This document shows, piece after piece, positions 1 to 6,722 of a stretch of 34,240 bases of DNA. A model generated the notes under the pieces. That model was not told the origin of the DNA. It did no database searches and was given only the letters and a program-made list of their open reading frames with translations. This DNA is from Gammaproteobacteria bacterium (GTDB taxonomy: Bacteria > Pseudomonadota > Gammaproteobacteria > Pseudomonadales > Pseudohongiellaceae), in assembly GCA_017853205.1 (NCBI GenBank), contig JAFMKB010000027.1, positions 1-34,240 on the forward strand. Reading direction: 5' to 3'. The translations under genes and the position numbers were made by a program. Within the stretch, counting starts at the first letter, position 1. Every line of letters begins with the position of its first letter.

Positions 1-604
1 TCCCAAGCGGAATACCTTGAGCATATTGACTTGAACTAATGCCACCAATGAAATCAGTAGATCCAGAAAATATTGAACCGAAAAAATCTATTGCCCAATA
101 AGCAATGATTATCCATAAATCCCTAATCCATTTAAAAGAACCAAAAAGTTTTTTTACGGAAAATCCTCTTCCTCTGAGCCAGATTAAGGGAAGAATGGTA
201 TAGATAATTGTATATGTAATTACCCAAACCCAAACATCTGCTTGAGAGTGACTTCCTGTGGAATAAACATCTGTTCCAGGGAAGTGAAGTCCCATATTAA
301 AACCTAGACCCAAAATCAATTGAGTAACTAGCAAGTAAACTACAGTCAACCATGCTTCTTTTTTTGCAGTAGATTTTTTAACTGAATAAAGATTGATCCA
401 ATTAACTGCATCTCTCTTTCGGGTTAGATATAACAACAAAAATACTGCAAGAACTAATACAGGTATGTATGCAGTTAATAAACTTGTTAAACCATCCTCC
501 GCTATAGGTGATACATCGAAACCTTTCTGAACAGAGAAAAAATAAGAAAAAGTTGCAACTATCCAAAATGAAAGCCCTGCTAAGAAGATTTTATTTCTAG
601 GCAT
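1..604 (-). CDS. Multi-pass membrane protein, C-terminus outside window
   Basis: An open frame runs on the minus strand from an ATG at 602-604 to the window edge, giving 201 residues without a stop. The start has an AAGGG ribosome binding site 5 nt upstream. Five hydrophobic segments are visible at about residues 6-23, 42-60, 84-102, 124-143 and 162-180, joined by basic or polar loops. I do not recognise a signature motif. The layout would fit a CPBP-type intramembrane protease or another polytopic protein, but the diagnostic motifs would lie in the missing C-terminal part. It is divergent from a MarR-type regulator, so it is a likely target of that regulator. The DNA is strikingly A+T-rich compared with the right side of the window. 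Confidence 0.65.
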   Translation of the reverse strand, partial: MPRNKIFLAGLSFWIVATFSYFFSVQKGFDVSPIAEDGLTSLLTAYIPVLVLAVFLLLYLTRKRDAVNWINLYSVKKSTAKKEAWLTVVYLLVTQLILGLGFNMGLHFPGTDVYSTGSHSQADVWVWVITYTIIYTILPLIWLRGRGFSVKKLFGSFKWIRDLWIIIAYWAIDFFGSIFSGSTDFIGGISSSQYAQGIPLG

Positions 605-723
605 ATTCACCCTTCATTCCCTCCCAGAACACCAATTGAACCTAAAAACATTCCTCTGCCGGTAATTTTTAAAAAAATTCTTCTATTTCTATCCACTCTT
701 TTTTTCTCCACCTCACTTTTCAA

Positions 724-751
724 TTGTAATTTATCTTAAATATTGTATATT
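724..751 (+). promoter_or_regulatory. Candidate promoter of the MarR-type gene
   Basis: A TTGTAA -35-like box (724-729), a 16-bp spacer and a TATATT -10-like box (746-751) lie just upstream of the regulator start at 783. The -10 box overlaps the first two bases of the palindrome at 750-769, so a bound repressor would block polymerase. Confidence 0.45.
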
Positions 752-756
752 GTCAA
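728..756 (-). promoter_or_regulatory. Candidate promoter of the divergent membrane protein gene
   Basis: Read on the minus strand, a perfect TTGACA -35 box (751-756) lies inside the 20-bp palindrome. It is followed by a 17-bp spacer and a TAAATT -10-like box (728-733). The implied leader of the membrane protein mRNA is about 115 nt. Both divergent promoters therefore overlap the same operator. Confidence 0.45.
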
Positions 757-769
757 CTATAGTTGACAA
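750..769. promoter_or_regulatory. Perfect 20-bp palindrome, probable MarR operator
   Basis: TTGTCAACTATAGTTGACAA is identical to its reverse complement. MarR-family dimers typically bind palindromes of 16-20 bp in the intergenic region next to their own gene. This one lies 13 bp before the regulator start and overlaps candidate promoters in both directions. Confidence 0.7.
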
Positions 770-782
770 ATGGTTAATAAAT

Positions 783-1232
783 ATGAATGAGTCTGAGTTA
801 TTTAATTATCTTGATACCAATATCATGAAACTAGTTTTAGAGTTGGGGGAATTTATGCAAGAAGAATCTCTTCGTCTACATCATGCCGGAGAATACAAAA
901 AAGCAACCCCAGCACAGTTAAGGCTTTTCAATGTATTGAGAGGGAATGAAAGGACAATATCAGATATTGCGAGGCGATTAGGAGTGTCTAGACAAGCAGT
1001 GCATAAAACGGTTCATCAATTGATTGATGTTGGATTTTTGAAATTAAAAAAATCAAAAAATAATAGAGATCAAATTGTTTGTTTTACAAAAAAAGGACAA
1101 AACGCACGATTAAAGGGTGCCAAAATCCTCATGAAAATAGAAAACGAATTTATGAAGAAAGTTGGAATTAATGAATATCACATTATTAAAAATGCGTTAT
1201 TGAGTCATTATGTCGAAACTACAAAGATATAG
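783..1232 (+). CDS. MarR-family winged-helix transcriptional regulator
   Basis: The 149-residue protein has a central winged helix-turn-helix: residues around 57-80 contain ISDIARRLGVSRQAVHKTVH, followed by the wing around KKSKNNRDQ. Helical ends would form the dimer interface, and the length matches the MarR family (about 140-160). The same frame is open to a TTG at 750, but that TTG is the first base of the palindromic operator, so I place the start at the ATG at 783. It probably represses itself and the divergent membrane protein gene. The ligand cannot be inferred. The gene is very A+T-rich and lysine/isoleucine-rich, unlike the genes to the right, which suggests it is cargo of a transferred element. 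Confidence 0.8.
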   Translation: MNESELFNYLDTNIMKLVLELGEFMQEESLRLHHAGEYKKATPAQLRLFNVLRGNERTISDIARRLGVSRQAVHKTVHQLIDVGFLKLKKSKNNRDQIVCFTKKGQNARLKGAKILMKIENEFMKKVGINEYHIIKNALLSHYVETTKI

Positions 1233-1240
1233 GCAATAAT

Positions 1241-1257
1241 CGTTTCATAATGAAACG
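1241..1257. repeat. Inverted repeat after the MarR-type gene
   Basis: CGTTTCAT and ATGAAACG flank one central A. The outer bases (AATAAT before, ATTAT after) extend the pairing with bulges. It begins 8 nt after the regulator stop, so it could serve as a transcription end, although it has no following T-run. Confidence 0.5.
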
Positions 1258-1502
1258 GGTTATTATGGTTTACCATCGTTACCCTAGCTTGTAGGTTAGT
1301 TTGTAGTGATTTTTGTTAATATATAAATAAATCAACTGCTTAAAACGTTAGTAATCATTCCCACTCTAGACTGTCAGCAGTCACTTCTCACGAGTTTTAA
1401 CACTCAAATCACTCACAGACAGTCGTCTGTACTCAAAATCTCTTAGAACGATGCTCTGGACTAGTCAGGATGGACTAGCTTAGATCTTTTCTATGTCTAC
1501 TA

Positions 1503-1536
1503 ATAATGTGTGTTATCTAGTAGAAGCACACATTAT
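1503..1536. repeat. Inverted repeat A upstream of the tyrosine recombinase
   Basis: Perfect 10-bp arms ATAATGTGTG (1503-1512) and CACACATTAT (1527-1536) are separated by 14 nt. The arm differs at one position from the inner ten bases of the repeat at 1594-1640, which suggests one protein recognises both. Confidence 0.65.
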
Positions 1537-1593
1537 CAGGAAAATGCTAAGGAAATCAAAAAGGGCATTAAATCAGGTATTTAGGTAGGAATT

Positions 1594-1640
1594 CATAATA
1601 TGTGGAAGTATTATTACTGGCAACAAATACACATATTATG
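1594..1640. repeat. Inverted repeat B adjoining the recombinase ribosome binding site
   Basis: Perfect 11-bp arms CATAATATGTG (1594-1604) and CACATATTATG (1630-1640) are separated by 25 nt. The right arm touches the GAGGAG ribosome binding site at 1640-1645. A bound protein or an mRNA hairpin here could control expression of the recombinase. Confidence 0.65.
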
Positions 1641-1651
1641 AGGAGTCAGAC

Positions 1652-2230
1652 ATGTCACAAGCTCAAATACTGAATCAGAAAGACTACAAGCGACTGTTGG
1701 CAGCAACAAAGATGACTCGTCACGCTGACAGGAACAGATTAGCAGTCGTTTTATCGTTTGGAGCTGGATTACGAGCAAAAGAAATCGCATCTGTGACTGT
1801 AGATAATGTGATTGATGCGTCAGGGAGAGTGAAATCGCAGTTTGAACTCGATTCTTCACAGACAAAGGGTCGTAAGTCACGGACAGTCTTTCTCAGCGAC
1901 TCTGTGATGAAGGAAATAGAGTCATTCATGTGTAAGAACGAGTGGATGCGAAAAGAACGTCACGGCGCTCTGCTTCGTTCTCAGAAACTAGGAGCATTCA
2001 CATCACAATCGATGCAGAACTTGTTTAAGCATCTATTCAAGATGATTGGTATGGAAGGATGCAGCTCTCACAGTGGAAGGCGATCACTTCTCACTAATTT
2101 GAACAACAACGGTATTAATCTGAGAACTATTCAGAAGATAGCGGGACATGCTCATATCAATACGACTGCTATGTACTTGTCTGTGACTGATACTCAGCTA
2201 CACAATGCGGTTAACAGTGTTTCTTACTAA
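1652..2230 (+). CDS. Short tyrosine recombinase (catalytic domain only)
   Basis: This 192-residue protein has the complete catalytic set of tyrosine recombinases: Arg41 (GLRAKE), Lys72 (TKG), His140 and Arg143 (HSGR), His166 (AGH) and the nucleophile Tyr175 (MYLS). It lacks the N-terminal core-binding domain of phage-type integrases (usually 300-400 residues in all), so its size resembles FimB/FimE-type invertases of about 200 residues. The start is supported by GAGGAG at 1640-1645, 6 nt before the ATG. It lies upstream of a large serine recombinase in the same direction, and both share a moderately A+T-rich composition distinct from the host genes. It probably acts on the inverted repeats just upstream (inference). 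A domain-deleted remnant is possible, but all catalytic residues are retained. Confidence 0.85.
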   Translation: MSQAQILNQKDYKRLLAATKMTRHADRNRLAVVLSFGAGLRAKEIASVTVDNVIDASGRVKSQFELDSSQTKGRKSRTVFLSDSVMKEIESFMCKNEWMRKERHGALLRSQKLGAFTSQSMQNLFKHLFKMIGMEGCSSHSGRRSLLTNLNNNGINLRTIQKIAGHAHINTTAMYLSVTDTQLHNAVNSVSY

Positions 2231-2258
2231 GAATTAGTAATAAAAACAATGGTTTAGA

Positions 2259-2287
2259 TTGACATAAGTTATTGATATTGTTATAAT
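2259..2287 (+). promoter_or_regulatory. Full-consensus sigma70-type promoter for the serine recombinase
   Basis: TTGACA (2259-2264), a 17-bp spacer and TATAAT (2282-2287) match the bacterial housekeeping consensus exactly. The predicted transcript would begin near 2294, leaving a leader of about 160 nt before the serine recombinase at 2455. Such a strong promoter for a recombinase implies that it must be repressed most of the time. Confidence 0.75.
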
Positions 2288-2297
2288 TGTTATGTCA
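2260..2297. promoter_or_regulatory. Inverted repeat spanning the consensus promoter, probable operator
   Basis: Arms TGACATAA (2260-2267) and TTATGTCA (2290-2297) are perfect inverted copies with 22 nt between them, and pairing continues imperfectly inward. The left arm overlaps the -35 box and the right arm covers the expected transcription start. The repressor is not evident in the window. The recombinases themselves or a regulator elsewhere on the element are candidates. Confidence 0.6.
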
Positions 2298-2454
2298 GCA
2301 CAAAGGGTAAATATCGACTTCAAATCTCTACAAGCAAACAGAGATCAATAGTCATTTGTGTTGTTACTGTTTGTCTTACGCTTAGCTAAAATATCGTTAT
2401 GAATAGGGATTAACTCTCAACTTGAACAGCTATAGCAGAGCAAGAGCATAGAAA

Positions 2455-4110
2455 ATGAAAGAAACACTACATATCTACACACGAGTCTCTACTGATGCTC
2501 AAGAAGAGAAAGGAACATCATTAGAATCTCAAGCTGAACAAGGAAAAGAATACGCAGCAGCGAATGGATTCAAAGCGCAAATATGGAACGAAGGAAGTGC
2601 AACGAGTTCTACTGACTGGACAAACAGAAGTGTACTGGTTCGCTTGTTAGGGGAAGTTACAGACGGAAATATTCAACATATCTATGTTTGGAACACTGAC
2701 AGACTGTCTCGTGAGCGTCTATCAACTGCAATTATTCACGACAAACTCACGAAAAATGGGGTTACTCTTCACACTAAGTCAGGTTCACGTGACTTAACAG
2801 ATTCACACGACAAGCTACTGCTCGATATCTTGGGTTCAATATCAACTTTTGATAATGAATTAAGAACAGAGAGATTTAGACTCGGCAAGCTATCAAAAGT
2901 ACGAAATGGCTACTGGCATGGTGGAGCAGCACTATACGGATATGATCTTGTAGCTGATAAGACTGGTTCAAACAAGTTAGCAATCAACAAAGCACAAGCA
3001 AAGTGGGTCAAAAAGATTTACTCGCTATATAACAGCGGGATGTCAGCAGACAGAATTGTGAAAGTGCTACTACAGAATAACGTTGCTACGAGTCGTGGAA
3101 ATGCGATCTGGAGTGAAGGAAGCGTAAGCAAGCTCTTAAGCAACACGCACTATGTCGGTTCATATGTCTATACTGACAAAAAGACAGGCGAACAGATCAG
3201 GGTTAAGTGTGACAGCATCATTGACGCTGCGACATACAAAAAATATCAAAAGATTAAAAAATCAAGGGAAGTATCTAAAGGAACTGGTGTTTACAGTGGG
3301 CGGAAGCAAGTCACGCTGTTGCAAGACATAGGTTTCTGCGGCGGATGTGGCAGAAAACTCACTTCTGGTAGCAATAAAAGTTCACGCTTCTATCAATGTC
3401 GGGGATACTGGAGAAGGTATCGCAGCACTAAGATAGACGAGACGCTATGCAGCTCAAAGCGTACAATACGTCTTGATCTCGCAGACGAGCTTATATGGAA
3501 CACTGTTTTAGATGTTCTGACTACTTCACATCTGTACAAAGAAACAGTGAAACAAGCATTGTTGCCAGATGAATCATCGCAAAAGGAGCGTGATAGCGAG
3601 CAAAGCAACGCTAAAAAACAAATTAAACGACTGACTAAGCAGCTCGCTAAAGTAGACGCTGCGATCGTTTCAAATATGACGAATAAAGCACTTGTTGACG
3701 ACACAAGCAGAATAGAAAAGGTTATTACGCAGCTTCAAGAGCAGGAACTTCAGCTAAAAGCAGATATAGAGCGTCATCAGTCTGCTTTAGAAAAAGCTTC
3801 ATCTACGAGTCAATGGATTAATTGGGTGAGAGCATTTGGCGAAAAAATTGAGAGTCTGAAGACAGCAAAAAACATGTCTGAAGAAGAAAAGAATAAGTTT
3901 CTCAAGGGAATCGTTGAAACTATAGATGTGAAAGAGAAAGATAAAATCACACATAAGCTGACTATCAAATTCAGACAAGCTTTTGTAGACGATTCATTAG
4001 AGTGGATTGACACGAAAAAGAAGTCTCTGGGTTACAAGCTATACAAAGGGAAGAAAACAAAGACAGTCACTGGTGAATTCTCTCTAAAAAAAAGGATAGA
4101 AACTGCTTAA
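2455..4110 (+). CDS. Large serine recombinase
   Basis: The 551-residue protein begins with a resolvase/invertase catalytic domain (about residues 5-150) containing YTRVSTDAQ with nucleophile Ser12, and TDRLSRE at 81-87. A recombinase domain follows (about 155-275), then a zinc ribbon with Cys295, Cys298, Cys315 and Cys332. A Lys/Glu/Gln-rich coiled coil spans about 375-455, followed by a basic C-terminal tail. This is the architecture of phage integrases and of transposases such as TnpX, which integrate or excise DNA between short attachment sites without host factors. Its promoter is the consensus element at 2259-2287. It lies 224 bp after a tyrosine recombinase gene in the same direction. 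A weak A/T hairpin (arms 4109-4115 and 4130-4136) at its stop could end transcription. Attachment sites were not identified. Confidence 0.93.
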   Translation: MKETLHIYTRVSTDAQEEKGTSLESQAEQGKEYAAANGFKAQIWNEGSATSSTDWTNRSVLVRLLGEVTDGNIQHIYVWNTDRLSRERLSTAIIHDKLTKNGVTLHTKSGSRDLTDSHDKLLLDILGSISTFDNELRTERFRLGKLSKVRNGYWHGGAALYGYDLVADKTGSNKLAINKAQAKWVKKIYSLYNSGMSADRIVKVLLQNNVATSRGNAIWSEGSVSKLLSNTHYVGSYVYTDKKTGEQIRVKCDSIIDAATYKKYQKIKKSREVSKGTGVYSGRKQVTLLQDIGFCGGCGRKLTSGSNKSSRFYQCRGYWRRYRSTKIDETLCSSKRTIRLDLADELIWNTVLDVLTTSHLYKETVKQALLPDESSQKERDSEQSNAKKQIKRLTKQLAKVDAAIVSNMTNKALVDDTSRIEKVITQLQEQELQLKADIERHQSALEKASSTSQWINWVRAFGEKIESLKTAKNMSEEEKNKFLKGIVETIDVKEKDKITHKLTIKFRQAFVDDSLEWIDTKKKSLGYKLYKGKKTKTVTGEFSLKKRIETA

Positions 4111-4184
4111 AAACAAGTGAAAACAGCAATGTTTTTGAAACAACTACTCTGTCACAGTGGAATAAATCAGATAGAACTCTAAAA

Positions 4185-4358
4185 ATGAGTAAAGAGACTA
4201 AGAATTCTGAAAACATCGGAAGCTCGATCGCAATGAGTACGGCGATAGGTGCGACGATTTTTGCTCTAACAAATGATCCAGTTTGGATCGGAGTTTGTGT
4301 AGCGCTAGGTGCGGCAATTGGTTCTGCGAGAGCCGATAGCAATAAAGAGAAAAGCTGA
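4185..4358 (+). CDS. Small glycine-rich membrane protein
   Basis: A 57-residue frame encodes a polar N-terminus, then about residues 13-50 rich in Gly and Ala with GxxxG-like spacing (IGSSIAMSTAIGATIF and VALGAAIGSA) around a short turn (TNDPVW), and a charged end. This pattern is common in small hairpin-type membrane proteins of bacteria. No clear ribosome binding site precedes the ATG at 4185. An internal ATG at 4233 (41 residues) has GGAAG 10 nt upstream and is an alternative start. It follows the serine recombinase and overlaps the beginning of the next frame, so it probably marks the last gene of the element. Function unknown. Confidence 0.5.
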   Translation: MSKETKNSENIGSSIAMSTAIGATIFALTNDPVWIGVCVALGAAIGSARADSNKEKS

Positions 4359-4788
4359 TATCAATAAATACACAGTAGTGACAAGAGAAGACAGTTTTGA
4401 GCGTATTCATTACGTCGAGCATGTACTCACAGGACAGGTATTCGAGCGCTGGGAGACAAATTTCCATGCGCCTGAAGACCCGCTCATTATTGCAATCGAT
4501 CCGGCTGAATACTCTGTTGATGATTTGCTTTATAGCGATGTCGAGATACTCTTTAGCGAATGGCGGGAGCACGACGATTCTGAGGTTTCGTCTCAGTTTC
4601 GGCTAGTCATCGGCAAATACAGTTTGCCGCGTGAAACGCATACCGATGATAAGGGTTGGAATATTCCCGAAGACCTTTGGCAGTCTTATGAGGAGTTCGA
4701 AGACAGTGGATATACTAACGACGAGTGGCGTCAGATCGACAGCGAAATACTCTTTACCCCGATAGCACTTGAACCCGTTGATTATTGA
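4309..4788 (+). CDS. Hypothetical protein, probably 5'-truncated at the element boundary
   Basis: The frame can begin at a GTG at 4309 (159 residues) or a GTG at 4378 (136 residues). Neither has a ribosome binding site, and no ATG occurs in this frame. The first 16 or so codons overlap the small membrane protein in another frame and look unrelated to the rest. From about 4380 the composition becomes host-like, and the product is acidic and rich in Trp, Tyr, Asp and Glu, without recognised motifs. It ends 15 bp before purT and may have been co-transcribed with it. The simplest reading is a host gene that lost its native start when the element inserted. A genuine short gene starting at GTG 4378 remains possible. 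Confidence 0.5.
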   Translation: MRQLVLREPIAIKRKADINKYTVVTREDSFERIHYVEHVLTGQVFERWETNFHAPEDPLIIAIDPAEYSVDDLLYSDVEILFSEWREHDDSEVSSQFRLVIGKYSLPRETHTDDKGWNIPEDLWQSYEEFEDSGYTNDEWRQIDSEILFTPIALEPVDY

Positions 4789-4803
4789 GGCAGGCGCGAC
4801 ACT

Positions 4804-5991
4804 ATGACCACAATCGGTACTCCATTCAGCCCGTCTGCAACGAAAGTCCTCATGCTTGGTTCAGGCGAGCTTGGCAAAGAGGTGGTGATAGAGCTCCAGC
4901 GCCTCGGAGTGGAGGTTATAGCTTGCGATCGCTATATGAACGCGCCTGCTATGCAAGTTGCAGACCGAAGCTATACTTTCTCCATGCTAGACTCGGTCGA
5001 GCTCAGGCGCATAATCGCTATCGAGCGACCACACTATGTCGTTCCCGAAATCGAGGCTATCGCTACGCAGACCTTGGTGGAGCTCGAGGCAGAGGGCATT
5101 AATATAGTGCCGAGTGCGCGGGCCGCTCAGCTTACAATGAACCGCGAAGGTATTCGCAGACTCGTTGCAGAGGAGTTAGGCATTGCCACTTCCGAGTATC
5201 GGTTTGCGTCAACCTACGATGAGTATAAAGAGGCCATAGGGGCTATTGGAATCCCATGCGTCATCAAGCCGATTATGAGCTCCTCTGGCAAAGGTCAGAG
5301 TACGATCAAGAGCGAGTCAGACATCGAGCAGGCCTGGCAGTATTCGCAAGAAGGCGGTCGCAGCGGCGCTGGCACTGTCATCGTCGAAGGCTTCGTCGAT
5401 TTTGACTATGAGATCACGCTGCTCACCGTACAACATAGCGAGGGTGTGAGCTTCTGTGAACCTATTGGCCATAGGCAAGAAGACGGGGACTATCGTGAGT
5501 CTTGGCAGCCACAGGCCATGTCGCAGCCCGCATTGGATAAAGCCAAAGAGATTGCACAAAAGGTGACAGGCGCGCTTGGTGGCCGCGGGCTATTCGGTGT
5601 CGAGCTGTTTGTGAGAGGCGACGACGTGTTGTTTAGTGAGGTGTCTCCGCGTCCACACGACACGGGCATGGTCACGCTCATCTCGCAAGACCTCTCGGAA
5701 TTCGCTTTGCATGCGCGCGCGATTCTGGGGCTGAGTATTCCGGCGATTCGCTTTTATGGGCCCTCCGCCTCGGCAGTGCTATTAGTCGAAGGCGAAAGTG
5801 CAGAGATAAGCTACGGCAACCTGAAGGCGGCGACTGCAATACCCGACACGTCGATTCGCCTCTTTGGCAAACCCGAAGTTAACGGCACGCGGCGGATGGG
5901 CGTTGGTCTCGCACGCGCGTCGACAACCGACGAAGCAATTCAAAAGGCACTCGCCGTTGCGGCTTCAATACAGGTTAAACTTGAGTCATGA
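4804..5991 (+). CDS. purT: Formate-dependent phosphoribosylglycinamide formyltransferase (GAR transformylase 2)
   Basis: This enzyme makes formyl-GAR from GAR, formate and ATP in purine biosynthesis, as a folate-independent alternative to PurN. The 395-residue length matches PurT (E. coli 392). The N-terminal segment has the [12 protein letters not shown] nucleotide-domain motif, followed by PEIEAIAT. The ATP-grasp domain includes [28 protein letters not shown] and the metal-site stretch [30 protein letters not shown] sequence lies in the 15-bp gap after the preceding gene. The gene is full-length and host-like in composition. Confidence 0.96.
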   Translation: MTTIGTPFSPSATKVLMLGSGELGKEVVIELQRLGVEVIACDRYMNAPAMQVADRSYTFSMLDSVELRRIIAIERPHYVVPEIEAIATQTLVELEAEGINIVPSARAAQLTMNREGIRRLVAEELGIATSEYRFASTYDEYKEAIGAIGIPCVIKPIMSSSGKGQSTIKSESDIEQAWQYSQEGGRSGAGTVIVEGFVDFDYEITLLTVQHSEGVSFCEPIGHRQEDGDYRESWQPQAMSQPALDKAKEIAQKVTGALGGRGLFGVELFVRGDDVLFSEVSPRPHDTGMVTLISQDLSEFALHARAILGLSIPAIRFYGPSASAVLLVEGESAEISYGNLKAATAIPDTSIRLFGKPEVNGTRRMGVGLARASTTDEAIQKALAVAASIQVKLES

Positions 5992-6080
5992 AAAGAAACA
6001 ATAGCTACTGATAAATAGCGCTTTTGGAGTACTGCCGCAGGACACCAAGTAGGCTAGTATTACTATCGAATTAAGCCAAG

Positions 6081-6180
6081 AGTGAGCAAGAGTTAATAAG
6101 AGTTATTGAAAGTTATTGAGAGTTATAAAGAGTTATAAAGAGTCGCTAAGAGAAACCGAGAAACACATAGAGTAAAAAGA
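6081..6180 (+). repeat. Degenerate tandem repeat with exact 10-bp period
   Basis: Ten consecutive 10-bp units can be aligned without gaps. Examples are AGTTAATAAG, AGTTATTGAA, AGTTATTGAG, AGTTATAAAG (twice), AGTCGCTAAG and AGAAACCGAG. The consensus is AGTTATAAAG, with the terminal AG of each unit best conserved. The period is not a multiple of three and equals about one helical turn. The array fills the region directly before the VOC gene at 6192. A TAGTAT box at 6055-6060 could be the -10 of a promoter, which would make the array the 5' leader. Confidence 0.8.
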
Positions 6181-6191
6181 GAGGAAAGAAA

Positions 6192-6587
6192 ATGTTTAGT
6201 CACATCATGTTAGGTGCCACCGATATCGAAGCATCAAAGAAATTTTACGACGAAGTACTTGGCGTTCTTGGCTACGGGCCGGGCGTGTTAAACGAGAGCC
6301 CAACTGGCAAGAAGCGCTATTTTTACATGGCACCCACCGGCATTTTCTCAATCTCTGAGCCGATAAATGAGCAGCCCGCAACAGGCGGCAATGGCAGCAC
6401 AATTGGTTTTTCAGTTGCCGACGAAGCGCAGGGTGATGCTTGGCATGCAGCTGGACTTGCGAACGGCGGCACTGCTTGTGAAGACGCGCCGGGTATACGC
6501 GAAGGAGACAACGGTAAAATGTATCTTGCCTATCTGCGTGATCCGTCGGGCAACAAAATCTGTGCTCTTCACCGAATCGCAGGATAG
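6192..6587 (+). CDS. VOC-family (glyoxalase/bleomycin-resistance-like) protein
   Basis: The 131-residue single-domain protein starts with FSHIMLGATDIEASKKFYDE, a typical first strand and helix of a vicinal oxygen chelate module, with His4 as a likely metal ligand. It ends with YLRDPSGNKICALHR, the usual last strand with the DPxGN turn. Such proteins are metal-dependent lyases, dioxygenases or binding proteins, and the substrate is not predictable here. AGAGGA at 6179-6184 is a good ribosome binding site. The gene follows a long periodic leader and is followed by a hairpin terminator, so it is probably a single-gene transcript. Confidence 0.85.
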   Translation: MFSHIMLGATDIEASKKFYDEVLGVLGYGPGVLNESPTGKKRYFYMAPTGIFSISEPINEQPATGGNGSTIGFSVADEAQGDAWHAAGLANGGTACEDAPGIREGDNGKMYLAYLRDPSGNKICALHRIAG

Positions 6588-6646
6588 CGTCACCTACATG
6601 CGCTATAAAAATCCTCTCTAAGACAATGCGTCAGCACCTAGAGAGT

Positions 6647-6694
6647 CAAAAGACGATGCTTCTTGTCGATAAAAACGGTGAGCGTCGTCTTTTG
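6647..6694. terminator. Probable bidirectional terminator hairpin
   Basis: Arms CAAAAGACGATGC (6647-6659) and GCGTCGTCTTTTG (6682-6694) pair over 13 positions with one G-T wobble. They enclose a 22-nt loop with an A-run on one side and a T-run on the other. It lies 60 bp after the VOC gene and before the acetyltransferase start at 6723. Confidence 0.55.
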
Positions 6695-6722
6695 CGTTAC
6701 GCAGTTAGCTAAGGATCGTGGC

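Larger units (their letters stand above)
1233..1651. other. 419-bp non-coding region dense in inverted repeats
   Basis: I find no credible gene here. The stretch carries at least five perfect inverted repeats (1241-1257, 1369-1382, 1415-1430, 1503-1536, 1594-1640) and a direct repeat of TGGACTAG (1457-1464 and 1471-1478). Its position directly before a tyrosine recombinase gene suggests recombinase binding sites, an attachment region or structured leader RNA. None of these can be proven from the sequence. Confidence 0.6.

Noticed and set aside
750..782. TTG at 750 as the start of the MarR-type gene
   Set aside because: It falls inside the palindromic operator and has no ribosome binding site; the ATG at 783 gives a family-typical length.
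1233..1651. tRNA gene as the insertion site of the element
   Set aside because: No cloverleaf or T-loop-like sequence could be found here or at 4358-4400.
1..4360. Defence (anti-phage) island
   Set aside because: No nuclease, methylase, reverse transcriptase or other recognisable defence gene is present in the visible part.
1308..4384. GTAGTGA near 1308 and again near 4376 as a direct-repeat attachment core
   Set aside because: Only seven bases match and flanks diverge; such a match is expected by chance over this distance.
6081..6180. Repeat array considered as a CRISPR array
   Set aside because: The units are 10 bp with no spacers between them and are degenerate; there are no cas genes nearby.
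6663..6722. TTG at 6663 as the acetyltransferase start
   Set aside because: It lies in a terminator-like hairpin and the extra residues do not match the family; the ATG at 6723 has a good ribosome binding site.
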